Source: a virus. From it: a stretch of DNA of 64,000 nucleotides. The notes under the pieces are model-generated. The model did no database searches. It worked only from the letters and a program-made list of their open reading frames with translations, and had not been told where the DNA came from. The position numbers were made by a program, and so were the translations under genes. The stretch spans positions 1-64,000 of IMG/VR virus record IMGVR_UViG_3300020582_000006. The stretch is one strand, 5' to 3'. This document shows, in pieces, positions 25,132-33,073 of the stretch (positions within the stretch are counted from its first letter, which is position 1; each line of letters begins with the position of its first letter).

Positions 25132-25505
25132 AACTGATCGAACAAGCGAAGGCGCTGGGAGTAAGAACCTGGCTCTGGTCGGCCGCGATCGGCCTCATGT
25201 TCTCACTATTGGGCGTTTCCGCGGCCTGGACCGATGGCTATGAGAAAGCGCAGTCGAGCGCCTATAACGAGACGCTGCGCGGGCTGCTCATCCTCGCGCG
25301 CACGCCGGGCGAAGTCGGCTTCATGCAGATGGTCACCACCTGGGGCGGCAACCTCGGGCGGCAAAACGACCGGCTGATGTATGCGCTCCAGCATCCCGGG
25401 TCTTACAAGCCTCCCGTTCCCGAAGCAACCCCGGATGAATACGCGAAGGCGCTTGCCGAACAGCTGCGCAAGCATCCTCTGCCGCCGACCAGGGAAAAAC
25501 GTTAA
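25128..25505 (+). CDS. Membrane-anchored protein, possible lysis accessory
   Basis: The 125-residue protein has one hydrophobic helix at about residues 15-36 (WLWSAAIGLMFSLLGVSAAW) and a polar helical C-terminal domain. An N-in single-pass topology with a periplasmic helical domain is seen in inner-membrane spanins and in structural anchors. It lies at the end of the virion operon where lysis genes are common. No second spanin partner was found. Start is an ATGA overlap. Confidence 0.6.
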   Translation: MKLIEQAKALGVRTWLWSAAIGLMFSLLGVSAAWTDGYEKAQSSAYNETLRGLLILARTPGEVGFMQMVTTWGGNLGRQNDRLMYALQHPGSYKPPVPEATPDEYAKALAEQLRKHPLPPTREKR

Positions 25506-25517
25506 GATGGAACGCGA

Positions 25518-25760
25518 ATGGATCCAGTGGTTCCCGATCCCGACGAAGCACTGGGAAGAAACCTGGCCGCAGCCTACCTCGCCTATTTCGAGGGCGTGAG
25601 TCTTACCACGGCGCGAAAGAAGTATATCGGCGAGAAAATCGGCGCATACTGGATCGCCCTCGCGCAGGTCGTAAGAGCGGATATGACCAGAATGACGGAA
25701 GAACGTATGCGGGGCGTGCTCGACCGGGTGGATGAGCTGTTAAACAAACCCGTACAGTAA
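25518..25760 (+). CDS. Small hypothetical protein ending the virion operon
   Basis: Eighty residues, mostly helical (RNLAAAYLAYFEGVSLTTAR, VRADMTRMTEERMRGVLD). Not recognised. It starts 12 bases after the previous stop, with no strong ribosome site. It is the last rightward gene before the convergent leftward operon. Confidence 0.55.
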   Translation: MDPVVPDPDEALGRNLAAAYLAYFEGVSLTTARKKYIGEKIGAYWIALAQVVRADMTRMTEERMRGVLDRVDELLNKPVQ

Positions 25761-26045
25761 TCAGTCCATCTTCTGCTGCTGCTGCCGCCGATTGCGCGGG
25801 AACGCGTGGGTTATGGCCTGGCCGGCTTCGCAGGCTTCCTGTTCGTAAAGCGCGATCTCCTGTTCGGTCAGCGCCTCATCGGGAGACGGCAAACTGACGA
25901 TGATCGAGAAATCCTCACCTTCCTCAATCACCAGCTGGATCGGCTGGGCGGCGAGTTCGTCGTAACTGACGTGGATCGAATCGCGGCCTTCCCGGCGCAT
26001 GAGTACCCCCAGAACGGCGAACGCGAACTCTTCGTGACTAGGCAT
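25761..26045 (-). CDS. Hypothetical protein
   Basis: Ninety-four residues, acidic in the middle and with a Gln/Arg-rich tail (RNRRQQQQ). Predicted alpha/beta. Its ATG overlaps the preceding leftward gene's TAG by 8 bases, and its stop abuts the last rightward gene. It is the final gene of the leftward operon. Not recognised. Confidence 0.55.
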   Translation of the reverse strand: MPSHEEFAFAVLGVLMRREGRDSIHVSYDELAAQPIQLVIEEGEDFSIIVSLPSPDEALTEQEIALYEQEACEAGQAITHAFPRNRRQQQQKMD

Positions 26046-26412
26046 ATAAGGATCCTTGAGCGGCTACAGCTTCGGCTGTAGCCGCTTTTTCTATTTCAAA
26101 CGTGATTTCTACCCAGGGGAAGATCTGCACCAGCCAGAAGCCTTTGGCCGCGGCCATGGCATCTTCGGGCGTCTTCGCCGTGGCTACCGCATAAGGCCCA
26201 TGCCGCCGAGGATACCAGAGGTGCTCGTGATAGACGCCGTAATCGCCCGGTTTCAGCTTCGGGCCCATATCCCAGTCCTGCGGCGCGTCGGGCGGGATCC
26301 GGTCGCAGTACATGCGCCGTCCTCCCGGCGTCGGACAAATGAACTGGTTGCCGGATGAATTGGAGCCTGTAATCAGGTTCTCGAACGTGGCCACCCAGAG
26401 CGTTACCTTCAT
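26038..26412 (-). CDS. Hypothetical protein carrying an opposite-strand terminator
   Basis: The 124-residue protein has the central block LKPGDYGVYHEHLWYPRRHG, then TPEDAMAAAKGFWLVQIFP. I do not recognise it. Residues near the C-terminus (EKAATAEAVAA) are encoded by the stem of a strong plus-strand terminator (26060-26090), so the coding sequence doubles as the end signal of the virion operon. Confidence 0.55.
   Translation of the reverse strand: MKVTLWVATFENLITGSNSSGNQFICPTPGGRRMYCDRIPPDAPQDWDMGPKLKPGDYGVYHEHLWYPRRHGPYAVATAKTPEDAMAAAKGFWLVQIFPWVEITFEIEKAATAEAVAAQGSLYA
26060..26090 (+). terminator. Intrinsic terminator of the virion operon
   Basis: A perfect 10-bp stem (GCGGCTACAG with CTGTAGCCGC), loop CTTCGG (the stable UUCG type), is followed by TTTTT. 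This is a textbook rightward terminator. It lies inside the coding sequence of the leftward gene at 26038-26412. Confidence 0.9.
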
Positions 26413-26415
26413 GGC

Positions 26416-26622
26416 TCACCGGAAGGCCTTCGCGATGTCAGCCGAGAGACTGCAGAGCGCCGCGCCGATCACGATGCCCAACAGCAGCAGATAGCCTGCG
26501 ATCAGCGGAGGAGCGTGAACCTTGCGCTTAGTGCTGATAGGGCGGCGTCGCCGGCGCGTGCTCTTTGGTACCGGGCGCCGGCTTGTAGCCCGTGATGTCG
26601 TATACCGACTGGCAATCCACAT
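26416..26622 (-). CDS. Possible small membrane protein
   Basis: The frame to TGA at 26416-26418 ends in a clear transmembrane segment (PPLIAGYLLLLGIVIGAALC). The only ATG in frame is at 26622, inside the upstream gene in a different frame, and would give a 68-residue protein with an Arg/Ser-rich start. The true start may be a non-standard codon near 26520. Low confidence in the N-terminus. Confidence 0.35.
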   Translation of the reverse strand: MWIASRYTTSRATSRRPVPKSTRRRRRPISTKRKVHAPPLIAGYLLLLGIVIGAALCSLSADIAKAFR

Positions 26623-26887
26623 GACTTCTCAATTCGAGAACCGTCGCCATCTTGTCGGCCTCGTTCGCCTTCGCCAGCGCCGTGATCACGCCGTCCGTGT
26701 CGCCGCAGACATAGACCAGTCTCATCGCCGTGCGAAAGTCTTCGCCGGTCATGGTCATGTGATCGGCGGGAGCCGGTATCTGATGCGGAGGCGGCAGATC
26801 CGAGTGATTGATGCCGTTGTCAGTCAGCTGGGCGAACAGCTGTACCGCAGCCAGTGCGATCAGCGGGTATAGGACTTGCCGGTTCAT
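26528..26887 (-). CDS. Secreted or periplasmic small protein
   Basis: The 119-residue protein starts MNRQVLYPLIALAAVQLFAQ, a Sec signal peptide with likely cleavage after FAQ. The mature part is helical and contains two Cys (YVCGDTDG, HVDCQSVY) that could form a disulfide. It starts in an ATGA overlap with the gene at 26884. A phage-encoded exported protein in an early operon might alter the envelope, but the function is unknown. Confidence 0.6.
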   Translation of the reverse strand: MNRQVLYPLIALAAVQLFAQLTDNGINHSDLPPPHQIPAPADHMTMTGEDFRTAMRLVYVCGDTDGVITALAKANEADKMATVLELRSHVDCQSVYDITGYKPAPGTKEHAPATPPYQH

Positions 26888-27642
26888 ACTTCGGGATAGC
26901 TGGCCGCCGCGCCCGCCGGATCGGCAGGCGGAGCCGCCGCGCGAGCTCGCCGCCGCCGCTCGGTCTGTTCTTTCGAACGCTCGACAAACCCGGCGTTCTG
27001 ATCGACCGGCATATTGCGCAGCGCGACCACGCAGGGCTCGCCATTGACATGCGTCTTCTGATCGTTAAGCATGTCGATTCCGGCGTCGCATGACGGGCAT
27101 CCGGCCGAATCCGCCGCCAGAGGCAAAGGCAGAGGATTCTGTTTGTCATCGACTTTGGTTCCACTCGCGACGTCGACGCGCTCGCCGCCGGGGAAGAGTG
27201 TGTCCTGTTTCGCCGCCGGCACATAGCCGATGGTCAGGCGGCACTTCTGGGCGCCCATCATGAACTCTTCGAGCTTGCGGCAGCCGATCTCATCGGCGAT
27301 CTCGGCCTTGAAGCGCACTTCGAGGCGATGGCCCTGGCCGCGCTTGCCCTCGATCTCGAGCGAGACGATCTTGAACTTGTAAACCTTCGCCGTCTGGACC
27401 TCGGTCTGCATCTTGCGCAGATCCTTCTCGTTGGGACTCATCTCGATGATGGTCGAGGCCAGCTCGCCGTGCTGAATATCCGGCTCCGTAGCCTTGGTCC
27501 AGTCGGCGATCTCATCCCATCCCATCGCTTCGATGACGTCCTGAGTGAGCGGGGCGGAGAATTTGGCGTAAGCACCGTTTTTGCGGGTGCGGCCGAAGCC
27601 TTCGAGGAGGGCGTTTGTAAAAACGATTTTACTGTTGGGCAA
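26884..27642 (-). CDS. Hypothetical early protein
   Basis: The 252-residue protein starts at TTG with AGGAG 7 bases upstream. It has a beta-rich N-terminal domain (1-150: YAKFSAPLTQDVIEAMGWDE, YKFKIVSLEIEGKRGQGHRL) and a C-terminal part with a CPSC motif (one half of a possible zinc site), plus a basic Arg-rich tail. Some phages have similar proteins beside RecT genes. Not recognised. Confidence 0.6.
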   Translation of the reverse strand: MPNSKIVFTNALLEGFGRTRKNGAYAKFSAPLTQDVIEAMGWDEIADWTKATEPDIQHGELASTIIEMSPNEKDLRKMQTEVQTAKVYKFKIVSLEIEGKRGQGHRLEVRFKAEIADEIGCRKLEEFMMGAQKCRLTIGYVPAAKQDTLFPGGERVDVASGTKVDDKQNPLPLPLAADSAGCPSCDAGIDMLNDQKTHVNGEPCVVALRNMPVDQNAGFVERSKEQTERRRRARAAAPPADPAGAAASYPEV

Positions 27643-27709
27643 AGAGGTTTCTCCTGTTTGCCTTATCAGTCTACAGGGTTGGCACCGGAATTACGCAGGT
27701 TTTTCAGGC

Positions 27710-28213
27710 TTATTCACCTAATTCCCGCAATGGTATGCGCATTTCCGGGTGTTCCAGGATGCCGTCCGGCAGTTCATAGCGGCGATCGTCCCGGTAAAGC
27801 CAGGCGCTGCGGTCAGTCGGATCCACCAGCCAGATGCACTCAATCCCCATCGCGCGATAGTCGGCAATACGCCATTCCATTTTCCGCATGGTGTCCGCGG
27901 GGGAAAGAATCTCGATCACGGCCAGCGGCGGTTCAGTGACGATGCTGCCTTCAGGTTGATACCTGCAGATGGTGATATCGGGTACGCGGAACCTTGTCGC
28001 GCTCACCTGAACGCGTTGTTCCGGCAAGCTGTATATCTTCCATTCTTTCTCGCGATCCATGAGGTATTTCAGGATCAAACCAGTCAGCCGCGCGTGATCT
28101 CGTTCGCCCAGATTTCTCTCCTCGACAGTCCCGTCGACGAAGTCACGGTCCCCGTCCTCATAAGACGTATGCAGGTATTCGTAAAGCGCAGCTTCCATGG
28201 TGGTGGTGCTCAT
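27710..28213 (-). CDS. Uma2-family endonuclease-like protein
   Basis: The 167-residue protein matches the Uma2 (DUF820) family, a PD-(D/E)XK nuclease fold: N-terminal EDGDRDFVDGTVEERNLGER, then the catalytic-type segments RVPDITICRYQPEG and LAVIEILSPADTMRKMEWRI, and IECIWLVDPTDRSAWLYRD. The start at 28213 is chosen because it forms an ATGA overlap with the upstream stop. The family is very abundant in Cyanobacteria, Chloroflexi and Acidobacteriota and its role is poorly known. This copy in a phage early operon may have been acquired from a host. Confidence 0.85.
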   Translation of the reverse strand: MSTTTMEAALYEYLHTSYEDGDRDFVDGTVEERNLGERDHARLTGLILKYLMDREKEWKIYSLPEQRVQVSATRFRVPDITICRYQPEGSIVTEPPLAVIEILSPADTMRKMEWRIADYRAMGIECIWLVDPTDRSAWLYRDDRRYELPDGILEHPEMRIPLRELGE

Positions 28214-28431
28214 TTGTGGCTGACTTCCCATTCGATCCGCAGCGGCCCGAGTTGCAGCCAGAAGAACGGCTGAACCTTCGGATTGGTGGCGCCGTCGTAA
28301 CGGGACGCGAAGACCGATCCTGACTGCACCAGTTGCCAGCTACCCCGGCGGAAGATCTGCAGCTCGATTCCGAACGGCAAGCGGTAACTGCGGGGGCACG
28401 GCTTTACCTCGGCGCATACGGACGAAATCAT
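28210..28431 (-). CDS. Hypothetical protein
   Basis: Seventy-three residues, predicted beta-rich (GIELQIFRRGSWQLVQSGSV, FFWLQLGPLRIEWEV). It overlaps the zinc-ribbon gene at 28340 in a different frame by 92 bases, and its stop overlaps the Uma2 start. Not recognised. Confidence 0.5.
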   Translation of the reverse strand: MISSVCAEVKPCPRSYRLPFGIELQIFRRGSWQLVQSGSVFASRYDGATNPKVQPFFWLQLGPLRIEWEVSHK

Positions 28432-28528
28432 AGAAGAACCGCCGTCCGCAGTCGAGGCATACGACTGACGTCACCCGGGCAAGCGTCTGCGGGAAAGTGG
28501 TTCGCTGGTGTCTGCAGAACCAGAGCAT
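28340..28528 (-). CDS. Small zinc-ribbon protein
   Basis: Sixty-two residues beginning MLWFCRHQRTTFPQT, then VVCLDCGRRFFYDFVRMR. The C-x-H ... C-x-x-C spacing suggests a single zinc site. Proteins of this 'C.H..tT.P......vCLdCG..F.Yd' pattern are familiar from Acidobacteriota genomes, which hints at host group. Its 3' end overlaps the following gene in another frame. Confidence 0.55.
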   Translation of the reverse strand: MLWFCRHQRTTFPQTLARVTSVVCLDCGRRFFYDFVRMRRGKAVPPQLPLAVRNRAADLPPG

Positions 28529-28573
28529 ACAACCGATATACGAAAGGTATCAAACCGCAATTTCCTGTTCGGA

Positions 28574-29143
28574 TCAAGAATGCGCCCTCAATACGGATAA
28601 TTCGATCTCAGTCAGATCCCAGGCGGCGAGAACCACCCAGGCGTCCTTGCCGATGCGCTTGAGCAGATAGGGATCGCGCGGGATGGCCTTCCAGTCCGCT
28701 TCCCACAGGATGTGGTACTTGCGCAGATCCGGGCCGGATCCGGCAGGCCGGTATTGCGGGGGAATGCGCGGCAATTTCGCGTGCAGCGTGCCGCGGTACA
28801 TGACGCGCTCCGTCTCCGGCCACGGAATCTCGAAGTGCCATTCCGCGGCCTTCGACCGGTGCTCGTTGCTGAAGATCACCCTGTCCGAGTGCCAGGGATC
28901 GCAGAGGCACACCTGCTGGTCGGCTGCCATGATCGCGAGGCGCGGCCGGCCCAGCTGGTCGACGCCGGCCTTGCGGATCGCATCGTTGACGCTGATCACG
29001 GTCTTGCCGTTGGCGATGGCGCGATAGACGCGGGCGATCTCCATGTCGAGCTTGTCCCACTTCGCCCGGTTCGCCTTGTATTCTTTGAGCGCGGCATATG
29101 CCGCACTCTGCGTAACGCTTGTTCCCAATGCGAGGACGTTCAA
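28574..29143 (-). CDS. Hypothetical protein
   Basis: The 189-residue protein starts at TTG, with GAGGAGG 8 bases upstream and a TTGA overlap with the upstream stop. An N-terminal helical part (AAYAALKEYKANRAKWDKLD) is followed by an alpha/beta domain with VISVNDAIRKAGVDQLGRPR and a Trp-rich C-terminus (LWEADWKAIPRDPYLL). Many phages carry a similar uncharacterised protein. No function assigned. Confidence 0.65.
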   Translation of the reverse strand: MNVLALGTSVTQSAAYAALKEYKANRAKWDKLDMEIARVYRAIANGKTVISVNDAIRKAGVDQLGRPRLAIMAADQQVCLCDPWHSDRVIFSNEHRSKAAEWHFEIPWPETERVMYRGTLHAKLPRIPPQYRPAGSGPDLRKYHILWEADWKAIPRDPYLLKRIGKDAWVVLAAWDLTEIELSVLRAHS

Positions 29144-29382
29144 ACTGATTCCTCCTCTGATGGTGGCCTGACGGTCACCACGTCGAATTGCGCTTCCGCC
29201 GCGTGTTCCATGTGGTCCGCGACTACGGCATCGTTCGCGATCAGAACATAGACCTCGCCGCCCGTGAAAGTGAACCTCCGCCGGGCGTAGGCATGTTCGG
29301 TTGTGGTGACGGCGCGGATGTCGATAATCATCCGCATCACTTCCCGGCCGAGATTGAGGCAGGCCTCGTCTTCGCGCGTCAT
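29140..29382 (-). CDS. Hypothetical small protein
   Basis: Eighty residues with a helix (ACLNLGREVMRMIIDIRA) then strands (YARRRFTFTGGEVYVLIAND). The stop overlaps the next start, and its ATG overlaps the upstream stop. Unrecognised. Confidence 0.55.
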   Translation of the reverse strand: MTREDEACLNLGREVMRMIIDIRAVTTTEHAYARRRFTFTGGEVYVLIANDAVVADHMEHAAEAQFDVVTVRPPSEEESV

Positions 29383-29549
29383 CGGAAATCAGCCTCGCAC
29401 ATTCCGAGATTGGCGAGCGTGTCGCCCTCGCGATCCTCGCGCGCCTGCCGCTCGTAACAGGGCCCACAAAGCTCGTCGCCCTTCAGGCACGGCAGTCCGC
29501 AGTGATTACAGGGCCAGGTCTCAGGCGGCGGAATAGAAGCAGTGCTCAC
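29379..29549 (-). CDS. Small zinc-ribbon protein
   Basis: Fifty-six residues from GTG at 29549, chosen because GTGA overlaps the upstream stop. The core CNHCGLPCLKGDELCGPCYE holds two CxxC pairs, so one structural zinc is likely. Such mini-ribbons in phage early operons may bind nucleic acid or host proteins. Confidence 0.6.
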   Translation of the reverse strand: MSTASIPPPETWPCNHCGLPCLKGDELCGPCYERQAREDREGDTLANLGMCEADFR

Positions 29550-29662
29550 AGCGGTCCTGTCTCCCGTTCCACGATTTCGAGAATGCGCCTGAAATTGCTG
29601 CGATTGATCCAGCGGCCGCGCTGCGACCATCGCCAGAACAGGCCGATCAGATTCCAGCTCAC
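29546..29662 (-). CDS. Micro-protein, 38 residues
   Basis: GTG at 29660-29662 opens a 38-residue frame (MSWNLIGLFWRWSQRGRWIN...) to TGA at 29546-29548. Both ends are GTGA overlaps with neighbours. The Trp-rich amphipathic N-terminus could contact membrane or protein. The perfect fit into the overlap chain supports it. Confidence 0.6.
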   Translation of the reverse strand: MSWNLIGLFWRWSQRGRWINRSNFRRILEIVERETGPL

Positions 29663-29880
29663 AGCGGGTTCCCTTCGCCGTCCACTTCGTTCACCCGGAC
29701 GCCGTACTGTTCTTCGAACATCTGCCGGGCGACGGAGGCCATAAGCTCACAATTCGCCTTCGTCGGCGGCACACCGGCCCCCAGACACATACCCTCCAGA
29801 TCGAGGTGCATGTGCTCATTGGCGTCGACGTAGACGCCGTCCGAGATTCTTTTCATCCCGGCAGCCCAGTCCGGCGTCAT
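29659..29880 (-). CDS. Hypothetical small protein
   Basis: Seventy-three residues (MTPDWAAGMKRISDGVYVDA...), helical at the C-terminus (TKANCELMASVARQMFEEQY). The ATG overlaps the upstream stop (ATGA). Not recognised. Confidence 0.6.
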   Translation of the reverse strand: MTPDWAAGMKRISDGVYVDANEHMHLDLEGMCLGAGVPPTKANCELMASVARQMFEEQYGVRVNEVDGEGNPL

Positions 29881-30137
29881 AGCGGTTCTCCCGCGATGGT
29901 TTCTCTCATCACCCCGGCGAAGGTAAACCGGCAAAGATAGATTTTCTTGCCGAACCGCTCGGCCTGCAGAGCCATCTGACTCTGGATGTCTTCGCGGGCT
30001 ACCTTCGGCCCTGCGGAGACCAGGGCGATGAAACCGGCCGGGACCAGGCCCTGTTTGAGCCCGATCTCGCCCGATCCCAGTTCGTCTTCGCCTACCCAGG
30101 CGTAGAGTTCCACGCTTTTCAGGCGTTCCGGCGTCAT
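29877..30137 (-). CDS. Hypothetical small protein
   Basis: Eighty-six residues, alpha/beta (VELYAWVGEDELGSGEIGLK, IYLCRFTFAGVM). Part of the overlap-coupled leftward chain, next to RecT. Function unknown. Confidence 0.6.
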   Translation of the reverse strand: MTPERLKSVELYAWVGEDELGSGEIGLKQGLVPAGFIALVSAGPKVAREDIQSQMALQAERFGKKIYLCRFTFAGVMRETIAGEPL

Positions 30138-30310
30138 GTGGTCCTTGCCACCTTATCGAGAATCCCTGGTACAAGCGCATCGGCGCGCATGAGAAGGTCG
30201 ACGGCTTTTATAACCCTCTCGCGGCCTTCCGCGCACAAAGGCGCGAGTGCGTGCAGGATTTCGAGCTGCGCCTCAGTCTCGCGAATGGCGGCTTCGGCCT
30301 GGTCTGCCAT
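30134..30310 (-). CDS. Small helical protein
   Basis: Fifty-eight residues from MADQAEAAIRETEAQLEI, predicted all-helical, possibly a coiled-coil. Starts one base after the RecT stop and overlaps the following gene by 4 bases. Unknown. Confidence 0.55.
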   Translation of the reverse strand: MADQAEAAIRETEAQLEILHALAPLCAEGRERVIKAVDLLMRADALVPGILDKVARTT

Positions 30311-30311
30311 T

Positions 30312-31517
30312 TTATGCCCCCAGTTCGCGCTGCAGGTCAATGAGAACGCTGTCGTAGCGTGCCGCCGGAACGAGGTCAACCGCTTCCCATCCGATCCCGG
30401 CCAGGACCATATCGAAGCGCATCGGAAAGCGATCCCTGAGACTCTCGCACATGGCGACAAAGGTTTGCTTCGCCGGATCGGTCTTCGGCGGATCGGTCTT
30501 CGGCGGGTCCTGTTTCGGCTCGGTTTTCGGCGGATCCGCTGGCTTCGCTTCTTCCTTCGGCGGATCGGGCTGCGTTTCCGACTTGCGCTGAGGCATGAGG
30601 ATCATGGAGCGGTGGCGATCATCGCCGTTCTCGTCCTCATCGTCGGCTGTCGCTTCCATAGCGCCCGGATTCAATTCCATGGGCAGTTCGACCGAGAAGG
30701 CCTGCCGCTTGCCACTCTCGGACATCTCATCGAGGTGCTGCGCGATCGCCATCTCATAAGAGGCCGGCGCGAGCTTCAGGACGCTTTTGAGCGGCGTCTT
30801 GCGGCACATCCAGTCGGGACTGTCCTTCCACGGGCCGGTGAGGATCTTGTTGCCGGCGCCGTCGAGCACAAACTCCTTCGCGCGTTTGTCTTTGTTGTAG
30901 CGGGTCTGGAAGGCCGACTGCGAATACTGATCGCGATGCGCATGGACCTGTTCGACGGTCCAGTATTCGAAGTTTCTGCCGCCGTCTTTGAGCAGATAAC
31001 CGGCCCAGTAGCCCTGTACCGGGCCGCGGTCGCCGGTGCGCGGCCACTCATGCTCGAGCAGGACTTCGAAGCCTTTCTTCGCCTTGAAGTGATCTTTCTC
31101 ATGAACCGGCTGCGCGTCGATCATGGCGTATTCGCCGGTGTTCAGAGCCAGCTTCACCAGGCCCTTGTAACCGACCTGCAGCTGGCATTCATAGCCGCCC
31201 TTTCTGACTGCGCCACTCGGGAGTTTGATCTCCAGCTTCGAGTTCCAGAAGGGGATGAGATAACACTGGCCTGAGAGCCCGTCCGGTTCGAGACCCATGA
31301 TGGACGCCTGCACCAGCGCCCCGGCAATCGAGTTGATGGTGCACTCTTTGAGCAGCGCAGAGCGCGAGACCGCGGTCATTCCCACGCGGATCATACGCTC
31401 GGGCGTGATGTGCTTTGGAAGCGCGGCCGCGATCTGGCCCTTGTACTTGAACAGCAGCGATTGCAGGCTGTCCACCTGCGGCGACTGAGGCGGAGGCGTC
31501 GGCTGTTGTGTTGCCAT
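30312..31517 (-). CDS. recT: RecT-family single-strand annealing protein
   Basis: The 401-residue protein is a clear RecT. Residues 20-270 carry the family block: RMIRVGMTAVSRSALLKECT, AGALVQASIMGLEPDGLSGQ, CYLIPFWNS, ECQLQVGYKGLVKLALNTGE, and a C-terminal core ending WMCRKTPLKSVLKLAP. A linker (about 290-350) has PPKT repeats, then a C-terminal helical domain. RecT pairs complementary single strands in phage recombination. Its usual nuclease partner is the PD-(D/E)XK protein at 33301, three genes upstream. The start has AAAGGAT with an AC-rich spacer. Confidence 0.93.
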   Translation of the reverse strand: MATQQPTPPPQSPQVDSLQSLLFKYKGQIAAALPKHITPERMIRVGMTAVSRSALLKECTINSIAGALVQASIMGLEPDGLSGQCYLIPFWNSKLEIKLPSGAVRKGGYECQLQVGYKGLVKLALNTGEYAMIDAQPVHEKDHFKAKKGFEVLLEHEWPRTGDRGPVQGYWAGYLLKDGGRNFEYWTVEQVHAHRDQYSQSAFQTRYNKDKRAKEFVLDGAGNKILTGPWKDSPDWMCRKTPLKSVLKLAPASYEMAIAQHLDEMSESGKRQAFSVELPMELNPGAMEATADDEDENGDDRHRSMILMPQRKSETQPDPPKEEAKPADPPKTEPKQDPPKTDPPKTDPAKQTFVAMCESLRDRFPMRFDMVLAGIGWEAVDLVPAARYDSVLIDLQRELGA

Positions 31518-31523
31518 GTGTTG

Positions 31524-32423
31524 TTATCCTTTCTTGCGCTGGCTTACCGTAAAGTCGACGACGCAGCGCATACCCGGGACGTTGAATCCGATAGGTTTGA
31601 CCGAGTTCGCGTACTTCGCGATGGCTGAATAATCTATTGTCACCCATTGCGGCGACACCTTACCGTCGATAATCCCCTGCAGGAACACTTTCAACGCGGC
31701 CAGTTCGCCTTTCGGGTCGTACAACTCGCCGGTGTATTTCGGCGCGGCTGACATGCCTCTCGGCAGCACAATCGGCGGCGGCGCGGGTATCGGCGCGGGC
31801 ATCACAACCGGCTCCTGCGGGATGACGATCCGCTCCGGTTCGGGAATCGAAGCAAGGATGTGCTGTTCGGAGACGGACTCCGACTGGTCAATCAGCCGCT
31901 CAATGCGTTCGGCGTGATCGCTGAACATCTCTTCATTCACGCGATGCTCGAGGACCTGATGTTCCGCCCGCTGCTCGATCTGGCGTGAGCGTTCTTCCTG
32001 TTCGCGCCTCAGCCGGATATCGCGCTGGCGCTGTTCCTCTTTGAACTTCTCCGCTTTCAGGAAGGAATTGACCTTCTGACTCAGAATCCGGTTCTCCAGT
32101 TCGAGCGGATCCATGACATCGTGTTCCTGCTTCAGGATGAGGTTTTTGGTCTTGTTGATATTGGCCTTGATCTCCTCCCAGTTGAACAGGCGGCGCGATT
32201 CGGATTGCAGGATGCGGTTCGCGTGCAGGCGCTGGCCTGCGAGATTCAGGCTCTGTTGATCGGTGACTTCGAGCGCGATCGCCGCCATGACGCGCGGCGT
32301 CGTGTTCGGAGCCTTGCCGGGTTCGGGCGCCACGGTCGTAAGAATGACCTCTGTTGTCAGCTTATCGACGTCTATGGCCACCAGTGAATCAGGTTCAGTG
32401 TCTTGTGTCGTTTGTGTTGTCAC
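31524..32423 (-). CDS. Coiled-coil protein of the recombination operon
   Basis: The 299-residue protein starts at GTG. Residues 75-180 are a long charged helix (KINKTKN..., KAEKFKEEQRQRDIRLRREQ) predicted as coiled coil, then a Pro-rich linker (VVMPAPIPAPPPIVLPRG) and a C-terminal domain. It occupies the place of the DUF1351-like or scaffolding proteins that often sit beside RecT. A structural or regulatory role in recombination is inferred from context only. Confidence 0.6.
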   Translation of the reverse strand: MTTQTTQDTEPDSLVAIDVDKLTTEVILTTVAPEPGKAPNTTPRVMAAIALEVTDQQSLNLAGQRLHANRILQSESRRLFNWEEIKANINKTKNLILKQEHDVMDPLELENRILSQKVNSFLKAEKFKEEQRQRDIRLRREQEERSRQIEQRAEHQVLEHRVNEEMFSDHAERIERLIDQSESVSEQHILASIPEPERIVIPQEPVVMPAPIPAPPPIVLPRGMSAAPKYTGELYDPKGELAALKVFLQGIIDGKVSPQWVTIDYSAIAKYANSVKPIGFNVPGMRCVVDFTVSQRKKG

Positions 32424-33073
32424 TTCGTCTCCTCGGGAAAAACTGTCTTGCGAAACCGTGCGATGGCGCGTTCGAGCGCCGCGAGGCCGCCCTCTTCTTT
32501 CGAGGCCACCAGTTCGAGCGAGGGCAGGCCGGTGTCAATCGAATGCTCGACCTCTTCCCGCGTGGCCTTGCGGCCGTTCGCGTACCATTCCACCGATTCC
32601 GGCTCACCCATCTGAATCAGATAGCCATGATTGAAGGGCTTGAATATCTCGTAATGGCGCGTGTTCCAGAGCATAGCCACGCCTGGATTGCGCGCCAGCA
32701 CGAAGCCCGGCGACTTATGCGCCAGCTTCGCGTTATTGACCAGCTCATCTTCCCGGCGCACCTGCCGGGGATTACTGAGAAACGGGCAGTTCAGGGCCGA
32801 CCACAGGGCGCAGTCATAATGCGACGGCGGCTCGGAGCTGGTGCGGTTGATCCCGCACATCGGGCCGGCGACAAAGGACTTGTGGATGCCCAGTTGCCCG
32901 CCGCAGACCCAACACAGCTTCTGTCTGAGCGCCATGACGAGCTTGTCCGGATTCATCAGCCGGAACTCAGGCTTGCCGTCCAGCCATTCGACAAACCACG
33001 GCACCGGACCGTGGACCGGATCAAACGGCAGGGCTTTCATTCGTTCGGGAAGCGTTTCCAGATTGATTGTCAT
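32420..33073 (-). CDS. Conserved phage protein with Cys/His motif
   Basis: The 217-residue protein has a zinc-type region CWVCGGQLGIHKSFVAGPMC, followed by PPSHYDCALWSALNCPFL, then HGYLIQMGEPESVEWYANGR and a helical C-terminus. I have seen this 'C..CG ... GPMC ... EPPsH..CA ... CPf' pattern in uncharacterised phage proteins near recombination genes. Start/stop overlaps tie it to both neighbours. Function unknown. Confidence 0.65.
   Translation of the reverse strand: MTINLETLPERMKALPFDPVHGPVPWFVEWLDGKPEFRLMNPDKLVMALRQKLCWVCGGQLGIHKSFVAGPMCGINRTSSEPPSHYDCALWSALNCPFLSNPRQVRREDELVNNAKLAHKSPGFVLARNPGVAMLWNTRHYEIFKPFNHGYLIQMGEPESVEWYANGRKATREEVEHSIDTGLPSLELVASKEEGGLAALERAIARFRKTVFPEETK

Noticed and set aside
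30138-31274. 378-codon plus-strand frame
   Set aside because: It is the antisense of recT; high third-position GC keeps reverse frames open.
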